Of a stretch of DNA of 64,000 bases, positions 10,685 to 20,769 are shown piece by piece. The notes under the pieces were generated by a model that made no database searches, was not told the origin of the DNA, and saw only the letters and a program-made list of their open reading frames with translations. Source of the DNA: Turbatrix aceti (lineage: Eukaryota > Nematoda > Chromadorea > Rhabditida > Panagrolaimidae); the NCBI GenBank assembly GCA_963969345.1, contig OZ017768.1, positions 992,001-1,056,000 on the forward strand, in the 5' to 3' direction. Every line of letters starts with the position of its first letter. Position 1 is the first letter of the stretch. The translations under genes were made by a program, and so were the position numbers.

Positions 10685-13493
10685 ACGTTTTTGTGCCTAA
10701 ATTGAATACAACAAAATAAATTAAAAAAGATATTGTAACAATGCAAAAAAATGTAAACCATAGTCTGTTCCGAAAACATTTTGGTCAACCCAACTTTTGG
10801 ATCATTCAAAACCTTGTACACATTTTTTCGGCTGCTGCTGCAAAAAAGTGCAACCAACGATGAATGCTTTCCGTCTCGTGTCAACCGGCCATTTTCGTAT
10901 AATATATATGCAACTCCAGCCTAAGCATGCATATAAAAACGTATACTGCGCCGCGTGTTTTCTTTCCTATTGTCCTCTCCTGGTCATACCACAAAGACCA
11001 GAGTCATAGCCATGACCATGGCCAGGGTCACCGTGACGTTGCATCGAGCTTACTTGGAAATTCATTTTTGCTCAATTTTTCTGGATGCAAATAAAAATCA
11101 TCAGGCGTGAACTTTTTTGGCACCAGGAAATTTTCAAAACTTCAACAAAATGAAGCGTTAGTTGTTATTCGTTTTTGCATTGTAAAACTATACGATAAAC
11201 TATTTACAACAAGTTTACCCAATTCGATACATTTATCGTCTTAACAAAAAACGTTACACTTTTTCAAACAAATAATACACATTTTTTCAAGTTATACCGA
11301 AGCACTGTACTAAATACAAAATCTGTAGTTTCTTAGCCTCTGTTACACTATTTTTAGCACTTTTTTATACCGCTACTGTTAACATCGCAAGGCTAGCAGG
11401 AAGGATACGGGAGTGCATGCGCTACCACCACCACCAACACCAACACCAGCAACATCAGCACCAGGGGGCTACTGGGCACTCACATTGCATCCGTCCTCTA
11501 CTCGTTTCGTTTCCCTCTTCTTCTTCGTCTTCAGCGAAAGCGAGAAGGAAAGGAAAAGTGAAAGCAAAAGTGGAGATGCAGATGTCTGATGTGTCTTCAC
11601 ACACTCCACTCTCTCTCTCCCTCCCCCTAGTCCGCTAGCAATGTGAGCAACCAGTCGAACTCTTCCTCTCTGGGTGAGGGTCTTGTAGAAGCTTACGGCG
11701 GCACGGCACACACATGCATGCATGCGCATGCACGACGGGAAAGGAGAAGAAACCCGCAGAAGGAAAGGGAAAAGCTGCGCCTTCCTTCTACGGGCCCGGC
11801 AGCTCGGAGGAAAGCCTTCTCCTTTTTTTTCGCCCAGCAAGCGTGCGCAGGCAGAATTTTTGCGTCCCCTAGTGCCAGCAGCCATGCTAGCTAGCCGGCA
11901 GCAACGCATAAGCTTCACACATTCCCTTGAGTGTGTTGTATGTGTCCTCCTGCCTCCTCTCCTCTCCTGCCCGTGTCCGTGCCGTGGCCACAACAAAAAC
12001 ATGGATGAGAGGAGGCCTTGTTTTGTTTGTTGGCTAGCTAGCTGACTGACTGGCAAGTGGTTGTAGTGGTGGTGGTGGTATGTATGCCTGCCAAGACGAT
12101 GAATTTTTGTGTCGCCATCGCTTCCCTCATTTTTTTTGTTCGCGTAAAAGAATTGTGGCTTCTAGGAACAAATTCGTTTCAAAACCATCAATTTTTGTGT
12201 TTCCATTGCCAAACGTAGATATCCATCCCTTATAGTGACTAATTGCTTTGCATGTCGTATCGCCCCAGTCATCTCACTATGTCCACAACATCCTGTCCTA
12301 GTTGCTGGTTATCTACGCCCCCTTCCAAAATTTATTTATTACAGGTTGCAAGGGAATGCTGAATTTAATGCCTTAACTGAAATAAATACATACTATATTT
12401 GTTTACGATCACTACGAGTTTTTTCTTCATTCCCACTTTTTTTTGTAAATCGAAAATAATCGAACGCGTTCCATTATTTTGCCTAAATTTATTACCCCAC
12501 CCGCGGGCAAAGAAGTTTAAACCAATATTTTATACGTTCCGTGCATCACATTTATACGGTTTGACACTTTTTGGGTAGGCAGAACCCTATTGCAAAAAGT
12601 GTATCGTTTGTTTTGAAAAAAAAACCAATTTTCGTTACGATGATTTTGGAGTTGTATGTTACGAATTGAGCAGAAGTAATAAAAATCAAAAATAAAATTG
12701 TTACTTCACAACATTATATTATAATGCCAAATAAGTAATCTTATTATCAAACGTGACATTTTAACGGATTATTGTTTGTTTGAACAAATATTTATCGATT
12801 TTTTGTCAAATCATGTATCGAATGCGTTACACTTTTTTTAATAAGTGTACTCCATGTGTATCGCAAACAAATCACAAATTGTTTGCCGGAAGACGATACA
12901 CTTTTTTCAGTGCCTAAGATATTGAACTAGTGCCATAATCGCCAAACTTTGCATGTTCTGACGTGCCCGGAACTATCTACTGTCTGGTCCGAAAGCCGTG
13001 ACGTGAATACTACAGCATAGGGTCACGTCTTTGCCCCGATGCGTCAGCTTCAACGATGCTTCCCGTAGTTCCACCAAAGTACGTACTACGTGCATAATAC
13101 TTCCTGTCATTTCCTCCTCCTCTCCACGGCTGATGCTGATGGATCCTAGCTCCTAGGGGCTCAAACCTGGAAGCAAGCTTGTGTCTTATGGCCAAGCTCC
13201 GCCTTCCCCCCCCCAGTTTGATTTCGTATCATAAACTAGTTAGTCTCCATCATTATAAATATTTTTCGCGTGATGTATTGATGCAGTCTGTGCATCGATA
13301 ATCATTTCCCTTTCGCGTTAAACTGTTCGCAGAAAACTGTATTTATCATTAACTATATTATTATTTCAGGTCCGATTGAGGACGCCCCCATGCGCATCAC
13401 GTAACCCTCATATAGGCAAGCCCCCGGGGCGCGCGTTATTCGCAGCCACGGCGTGTGCAGCAGACATAGATTGCGCAACGGGCGTCCGTCCGA

Positions 13494-15342
13494 ATGCTCG
13501 TCGTCGATCCGACGCTGCTGACAGTCGAGTCATTGGCCAGGGCCGCCGTTATCCTTGCAGTCGGCTTGCTCCTACTCGTATCATCGATTATCATTATCGT
13601 AGTACAACTTTCAAACAGAAGCTTATACGATTGCATTGGATACTTCATCGTAAGCGACCCTAACAAATCTAATCCGAAACTAACAATTTGACCATTTCAG
13701 ATCTCGCTATCATGCTCAGACCTAGTCGTCGCCATTTGTATTGTGCCTTTATCCATGTACAGTTCCTTATCACCAGAATGGCAATTTTTTCATGACAACT
13801 CAGCGATATGCAAGGTATCTGCCTACCTCCAAGTTGTCGTTCTATCCAGCACAATCTATACCTTTGCATGGGTTGCTGTTGATCGTTATTCTGCCTTCAA
13901 AAAGCCTAGTCGATATGAAAGTGATCATACTCTAACGAGGTGCAAGTGTTGGATTGCCTTTTCGTGGGTCACTGCTATCCTCATTTCGTGCCCTATTATC
14001 ATTACGCGAATGGAGGTGAGTGTCAAAAATAAATTAAAAAAAAAAAATCGGTAGGATAGAACCTAAACCGGTCCAAAAATGTGGAAAAAAATTATACTAT
14101 TTTTGCAAAAAAAGCCTTTAACCAATAAAAAATCCATAAAAAATCCATTTCTTAAACCAAGCCCCTCTGCACTCCTCTAAAAGTACTCCTCGGCAAACAG
14201 CAAATATCCAGCAACCTTATAAATTCATTGAATTCCTTATCTACGCTCGAATAATTTTTTCTGCAAGAAAAAACAAGTATAGTAATTAAATACAACAGAG
14301 AGCCATTTTTAATTAGCACTCCTTTTTTTTTCTGGAAAAATCAATATTCCTACAGAAACCAAAAAATCGATCAAAAATGATTTTAAACAGCATAATCCAT
14401 ACAAAAAGTAAAGTAAATCCATTACAGGTCAATTACTACCCAGAATTTGAGTTATGCGTACTAAATTGGTCATCAACAACAGCCTACAGCCTAACACTCG
14501 GCGTCTTGGTTATCGGTCCTGTAATCTGTACAATCATCTTTACAGCGTCATCTGTTATGTCCGATCTCCAGAGACCGGAAGAACTCGATGACGTACAGAG
14601 AACGATAATAGACAATGATCGTAACTTTGTACTTGCTGTTTTTACGTTTGTATCATTCTTTGTTTCATGGCTACCAACAATTATCCTACACGTGTTGCCT
14701 TCAACTATCACAAATTCACTCGACTTGTCGCCACTAAAATTTGCTTTTATGTGGTTTGCTATTGGATGTAATTCTTCAAAATTAATTATACTATTTTTTA
14801 CTAAAACAGAATTTCGTCGATCATTTTGCGCTTTATGCACTGGTACAACGTACAACGAAAACGTGTATGGTAATGCCGATTTTGTATCATGCTGTGTTCC
14901 CGAAGAACGCTCATGTCTATTCAATACATTTTGTTTTCTTTGTTGCGGGTGGTGTTATTGTTGGCAAAAGGTATTTGGTCGCTATGATTCACAGATTATC
15001 GTAAATCCAACAGCTACAAACGCGACAACAGCAACGGCACAGGCACTTATTGGATCGGCTGCGATTACGACAAATGCCATTGTCAATAATAACATTCCAG
15101 ACTATCGATATGAATCTAATACATCGCCACTTGCTGTAAATACAACCGATGATCACCTATTTTCGCAGCACCATCATGCAGCTCAACAGCTCTATGGGGG
15201 CTATCATCGGGTCAATCATCACCCCCCACAACCACAACCACCACCACAACAACAAGCAACACTGGCACCCCATACAATGCTCAATTCGAGGTCCAATCCG
15301 GAGTATGGCAGTTTTACTAGATTCGCTACGGGATACGCCTAG
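13494..15342 (+). CDS. Orphan rhodopsin-family GPCR
   Basis: Three exons: 13494-13649, 13701-14015, 14428-15342, all phase 0; 461 aa. ATG 13494 is the first Met after an in-frame TAG and follows a spliced 5' leader. Class A features: TM1 about residues 14-41, CSDLVVA in TM2 (57-63), C89 at the start of TM3, DRY at 113-115, a W-containing TM4, a short loop with C (ELCVLNW) pairing C89, and TM5-TM7 to about residue 305. TM6 has SWLPTIILHV in place of CWxP; TM7 has CNSSKLIILFF in place of NPxxY, which is unusual. The tail has a cysteine-rich cluster (likely palmitoylation) and a His/Pro/Gln-rich disordered end. Probable peptide or amine receptor at the plasma membrane; ligand cannot be assigned. 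Confidence 0.85.
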
Positions 15343-17631
15343 CAAGAGGAAGAGAGAGCTACCACCAACGACCTACCGTAATTTTAACTATCTACAAAAA
15401 TTTTTACCTGCCAAAAAAAATTATCTACCGAAGATTTTTTTGCTCAAAAAAAATATTATTTACAAAAAAAAACTAAACTCAAGCTGCGCTACAGTATGAC
15501 TTGCCATGATTTGACACCTACCTGAACGTTATACCAACACGATCCGAAGATTTCTACAGGCTCCGGAGAAAGAAAGAAAGAAACAAAATACCGTCTGCTG
15601 CCAGCTTTTTTTTCGTGCCCCCCCCCCCCGACTCCGACCCCCGCCCCACCCCGACTCTCTTCCTCTTCATCCATCCTCCACATCTCACATCCTGTTCGCA
15701 GTGCTGCCGCATTACAAAAAATACTCCTCACGATTGATTCTCCTCCATGACCCAATCCAATCTTCCTTCCGCCCCTGAATTTTCAATTTTTCATCCTTCT
15801 CTCTCGCTCTCTGTCTATCCATCCCATCCGTCTGTCTGAATTTGTCTCCTCCATTCTACCAATATCGACCTTTTTTTCGAATTTGGTCCACCTTTTTTTT
15901 GAATTTTTATTTGTGATTATTCAGAAAAAATATTTTTTTATTATATTTATAAAAGAAGATTATTATTATCGTATTTACATAGATCGCAGCTGGGAATTTG
16001 GAAAAGGGTTTTATTGCACGGAAAACAGATTTTCGGGTCATTGGCTTTTTTTGGAAAAAAAAGTATTATAGCAGCAAAAATACACGAATTTCCAATGAAT
16101 TGCACTAATTAAAAAAATATGATTCCGAATTTCAGATTTTCATCTGTTTGAGATTTTTTTTATTTCGACAAAAATTTGGTCAACTTCGAATTTTGACATC
16201 CCACCAATTATTTTATATCAAAGGTCTTTTCTAAACCACAGGGCACCAGGCCAGATGGTTAAGAAAAAAATTTTTATTCGTGCGTCAATAAACGATAATA
16301 ATAATAACATCTGTTATTTGTACGTCAATGAAGCAAAACCCAACAAAAAAAGATAAAAATATTAGATCAGATGACAGCAAAAAAAGAAAAAAAGTCATCA
16401 AATGTGCAGGTGGTGAGGGTGTATAATCAAAAGCAATTTTGAGCCAAGTACCTGGAAATTGGAACATAAATTCAAGTTAAACGGAAAAAATGTAGGGGTT
16501 TTTTAAAAACTTTTCAACAAACAATTTAAAAAAAAATATGCTCCAAAATTCTGAACGGGCGTAATAAATTTTATAATTTTACATATTTTTCAGATATTTT
16601 CTTCTATAAAAAAATATCAAATTTGCACGGGGAATTAAAAATTCGGCTTTGCTACGTGGATATTAGAAAAATACACCCCAAAAATGCTGTCCACTACAAC
16701 TGGCTCATTAGCATGCATTTACAATTTTTGCACGATGTTTCGTTTTTATATCATGCACAAGTCTAATTTCTAAGTGATGAATTTTTTTGGTCCGTAAAAC
16801 CAAAAAAAGTTTTGTAAAAAAAATTACTGACAACTTTCGACTCTTCAAACGCCTTTTTTTGTGAAAAATATGTCGGCATGAAAAAAGCATCGATTTGCAT
16901 TAGGCGCTTGATTTTGGGCCAAAAAAGTGACGTCAGGCAGAAAAAAGACGAAATAAAGCTAAATGGCATAGAAATTGGCAAGACAGAGAGCGACGGAGAG
17001 TGGCATAAGCTTTTATTCATTCGGACCCCCCGAAAAGTACATGTGTGTGCAGATGAAGGGGGAAACAAAAGCATACGAAGTCGAGAGCTTACTATTCTGT
17101 GGAATGTGCCAAAAAAAGAGCGAAAAAAAGAGAGTCGGTATTTTTTGTCAACAAAAATAATGCATTACGGCTAGTCGAGGGGTCAGAAAACAAAAAAAAA
17201 CGAAGAAAGAAACATGTAAGCCACGAAAGTTTTCACAAAAAGACCAAAAACAGAACCGTATCTCCTCCCTCATTTGTGTTTTCAAAAAAAAAATGCGATC
17301 GAAAAAATGGAGAACGAAAAATGTGCTAGAAATCATCAAAGACAAAAAAGATCGTTATAAAACAGTTCAATACAAAAACGATCAAACTATCGATAAAAAT
17401 ACAGTATAAAAGTAATGATAATGCCTGTTAACGATACATAACAAAGCAGGAATACCTTCAAAAGAAAAAGTAACGATAAGCCATTACAATCAGCGGAAAG
17501 TAACAAATTATCTTCAAAACCACGATTTTTTTGTTACTTCAACTTTAACAAAAGCGGGGAACACTCGACAAGTGCACTGTTTTCCCCGCAAGATTCTCCG
17601 TTTTTTACAATCAAATTCTTTTCACGTTCAC
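15343..17631. other. Intergenic between GPCR and CutA
   Basis: No gene seen. Contains a (GAAA)n tract near 15571, a long C-run at 15618-15629, pyrimidine-rich DNA to 15870, then AT-rich DNA with A and T homopolymers. The right part should hold the CutA promoter. Confidence 0.5.
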
Positions 17632-18371
17632 ATGATGTCAGCGGCTACTGTTGCCAGGATTACATCAACTGTGTTCTCCGTCGTCTACGTGACTGTTCCA
17701 AATGCAGAAATCGCGAATAAGGTTGCCAGGTGATGAGTTTGACTGTGTTTTTTTCATCACGTTTTCTCGGATTTTATAGATCGGCTGTTGAAGCAAAGCT
17801 CGCTGCTTGTGTGAATATTGTACCGGGAATCAAATCTGTGTGAGTTCGAGCGGAGAAAAGAAGAAGTTATCCGAAATAAACGATTTTTAGGTATACGTGG
17901 AAGGGCAAAATCGAGGAAGACAATGAGCTGATGCTGATTATCAAGACGAAGACGGCAGCCCTGGAGGCCCTCAAGCAGAATGTCATCAAGAATCATCCCT
18001 ATGAGGTTCCCGAATTCATATCGTTACCTGTGAGTTTAGGAAAGGGGGTTTGGGACGGATTTTTTGCCCAAAATTTGAATGCTACGATTTTTGAGTTTTT
18101 ATGGGTTCTGACGTCTAATTTTTGCTGTCGTAAATTTAATACCAGAATTCGTATCGTGTCCTGTGTAACAAAAAAAATGGATTCGTGGGAGTATTTTAGA
18201 TCAAAAATTTGAAACGTTACGATTTTCAATAGTTATTATGGGTTTTTAGATTTGATTTTCTTTTTTTTACGTTTTTTCTTCTAGATCACTACAGGCAGCG
18301 ATCCGTATCTCAAGTGGATCGATGAGCAAGTCACCGTTCCTGCAACGACTTCTTCGCACGACGAGACATAA
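17632..18371 (+). CDS. CUTA: CutA divalent-ion tolerance family protein
   Basis: Four exons, 17632-17729, 17780-17839, 17891-18029, 18285-18371, giving 127 aa, all phases consistent. The whole CutA fold is recognisable: VVYVTVPN (beta 1), [62 protein letters not shown] and YLKWIDEQV. The family forms very stable trimers; roles proposed include metal tolerance in bacteria and acetylcholinesterase handling in mammals, but the molecular function is unsettled. There is no long signal peptide; the 15 N-terminal residues are variable. Two adjacent ATGs (17632 and 17635) could serve as start. It converges with the RBR ligase, 78 bp between stop codons. Confidence 0.93.
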
Positions 18372-18449
18372 CATGATTGTCGAACATTTTTGCAGCTCTG
18401 AACAATTTACTTGTCTTTTTTTCATGCGTTTCAAAATTTTCAAAAAAAA

Positions 18450-19414
18450 TTATTGAGCCAAAGCAGCGAGCTTGCGTTGATCAACAACATGGGAGCTTTC
18501 ACTGCACGGAAAATATCCACCGTGGTTTTTCTGAAGCGTAAGACAGATATAACAGTAGGAAACCCCGCAACGGCACGTGATATGGTTGCACCCGGAATCC
18601 TTGATTGACTGAACGTGGCATTTTGGGCAGCGTCGGATGACGGCTTCGTTTTGCCGGGTTTCTCTGTAATCGGACGCGTGCGCAAGAAACCAATAGTTTA
18701 CGTTCAACAAAAACTCACAGTTTACGTTCAGAAGTCTTGATCTTGGCGTGCTGCTCGGCTTCTTCGCAGGTGCGTCCCTTGTGATGCTCGTCCCAGGCCC
18801 TCGAGCACCTGCTGCACTGGCTTCGTCCACAGTTGAAGCAATTGAAGAACAAGCTGTCGCCGACGTCCCAGAACGACTCGCAGTCTTCGCAGCGGACGAG
18901 ATTGACGCTGCTGTCGGCGATGCACTTTTGTTGGAGGGCTTCCTCGATGGATTTTTGGAGATCAGCGTCGATGTGGGAGCGGTATTTGTCTGAAAATCAC
19001 CAAAAAATATTAATCGGACAAAATTTAGGCCACCGTAAAAAAAGACGTTAGGACATTCGTTGTCAGCACATCGCAGGCCAACACCACCCGGGGCAAAGCC
19101 TTGTTCCAGGGATGCCCGAGCCCATTGACGGAAGCAGGTCGTGCAGATGGAGTGACGTTCACCCTTTGGATTTTGTTTGGCAAAATCGAAACATTCGACG
19201 TTGCCAGTCGTGTACTTGCTGGCGCAAATGATGCACGTATGCCTGAAAAAAATTTTGGCCTAAAATTCCCAACAAAACAAACATTACGTCAAATCTTCTG
19301 GGAAAAAAATGCCGGCAAGTAGGCTGCCCAATTCTGAGCATCCTAAACAAATTATTAATTTTTCAATATTTTTTTACATACCTAAAAAAACTAACCATTT
19401 GATGACGAATTCAT
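18450..19414 (-). CDS. RNF216: RBR E3 ubiquitin ligase, RNF216/TRIAD3-like
   Basis: Exons 19396-19414, 19288-19342, 19034-19242, 18719-18989, 18450-18663; 255 aa if translation starts at 19414. RING1 is HTCIICASKY...HSICTTCFRQW...CADNECPN; the IBR is VRCEDCESFW...FNCFNCGRSQCSRC...H..GRTC; RING2 is RRCPKCHVQSIKDSGCNHITCRCGVSYCYICL. The cysteine in GCNHITCRCG corresponds to the catalytic thioester cysteine of RBR ligases, and this RING2 with its CRCG resembles RNF216. The start is uncertain: exon 1 is tiny, an upstream acceptor occurs near 19433, and RNF216 proteins have long N-terminal regions, so further 5' exons are likely. The GTGGCC donor at 19033 is the only one keeping phase. Confidence 0.8.
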
Positions 19415-19853
19415 AGCCGTGGACCAAAGTGAAGTTCCTTTGAAAATTTCAACATACAGATCATATACGCACCCCAGATTTGTTTCCTGAAATTAACAAA
19501 AAAATTAGAATGTGAAGCAAATGCAATGCAAACGATGTGTGAATGATAAAGCACAAAAAGTCAGTCACCCTTCGAAAGATGTACGTACAATCAATAAAAA
19601 GTCAACAATGAACCCAAAAACACTATCAGTCGAAGTGACAATATCGCAATGTTCATCAGTTTGGTACAGGGTGGCGCGATCCCCCAAGGGATCAAAAGCG
19701 GGGGATTATCCCCGGGGATGTCCCTGGGGACAGGGACATCCCCCGGTACACCGGTATACATACCCCCCTACCTTAATTTGTAAATTTAAAAAGGGTGATT
19801 TGAAGCGTCATCAGCGCAAAACAACCGTTACTATCGAATTCTTTTATCAATAC
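19415..19853. other. 5' flank of the RBR ligase
   Basis: May hold additional 5' exons (possible acceptors near 19433 and 19490 on the minus strand). From 19685 to 19770 it contains a CCCC/GGGG-rich segment with palindromic CCCGGGGA-type motifs. No independent gene seen. Confidence 0.4.
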
Positions 19854-20276
19854 TAGGGTTCGAACCCCCCCCCGTATCGGGTCGGGGACGGGGGTAGTCG
19901 GGGGCAGAGGTGTCGGGGGCGGGGGAATTCTGCCCCCGACGGGGGCAAAAATCGGCGGGGACGGGGGTAATTGCCCCCGAGTCCTATGAAAAAGAAGAAA
20001 AAAAGGTGTCAATTTTATCTTAAAACAAAAACCGAGGCATATTTTGAACAAATTTTTCGTATTTTGCTCTGTTTTTAGCCTATTTGTGTTGTTTTTGAAC
20101 GTTTTTCCGCGTTTAACGCTAAATTTTGCTCATTGTCGGGGGCAGAATCTGTCGGGGGCGGGGGTTTTACTCCCCGACGGGGGTCACAAATGATCGGGGG
20201 CGGGGGTCGGGGGGCCACCCCCGGCTTCACCCCCGCGGGGATCCCCGCGGGGGCGGGGGGGGGGGTTCGAACCCTA
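19854..20276. mobile_element. GC-rich MITE, 423 bp, with 8-bp target duplication (copy 1)
   Basis: The ends are inverted repeats TAGGGTTCGAACCCCCC / GGGGGGTTCGAACCCTA, and ATCAATAC flanks both sides (19846-19853, 20277-20284). Eight-bp duplication and TAGGG ends suggest the hAT superfamily. The inside is strikingly G-rich (runs of GGGG every few bases, CCCCGACGGGGG modules) around an AT-rich core. A second, interrupted copy is at 49986-52018. Confidence 0.85.
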
Positions 20277-20284
20277 ATCAATAC

Positions 20285-20769
20285 CTATAGGTTTTTTTCT
20301 TATTATTGAATTTTACAATTAAATTTGACAAAAAAGTGTCATGGAAGCAAAAATACGCCTTTTTTTTAAATTTTGATCCCCAAATCCCCCCGAGCGGCTC
20401 GAATGCTCGGCTCGGCAATTTTGGCTCGGTCGACAACTCTGGTTTGGTATAACGATATTTCACAGAAAAACAAAAAGCGAAGGTTCCCAACACGAATTTA
20501 TTCATTTTCGTGTCGAAAAATCGTTTTTCGCGCAAATTGAAAACAAAACCCGGTTTTCTCCCTTTTCGAGGCCAATTCTGTCCTTTTTTCACCTACAAGA
20601 AAAACATTTATATTGTTTGCAATTATTTTCAATCAAGCACACGTGATACAAAAGTGCATGTACAAAAAAGGTTGTAGAAATAATTATAAATAGTCAACCA
20701 CAGACAGAAAGTTGAATAAAATGTCAGTTGTCGGTCAATTCTCTCTTTTTCTTCGTTGTTAGATTGAGA
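20285..20769. other. Intergenic, 3' flank of STAM
   Basis: AT-rich, no gene. A minus-strand frame at 20278-20592 has homopolymer-driven composition and no splice signals. Holds the STAM 3' untranslated region and polyadenylation site (not pinpointed). Confidence 0.4.

Larger units (their letters stand above)
5956..13493. other. Long stretch without recognisable genes
   Basis: No reading frame here combines good composition with splice signals. The sequence alternates AT-rich homopolymer-laden DNA with CT-rich or CAG/CCA-rich patches (8.2-8.5, 10.2-10.4, 11.4-12.0 kb), a GATA microsatellite near 6736 and several short inverted repeats. A TTATTTCAG acceptor at about 13361-13369 opens a GC-rich 5' untranslated segment of the GPCR, so part of this region may be a 5' intron or long promoter of that gene. 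Confidence 0.5.

Noticed and set aside
11469..12056. 195-codon minus-strand frame with overlapping plus-strand frames
   Set aside because: Several frames on both strands stay open because of CT/GA-rich low complexity; no splice signals or domain-like sequence.
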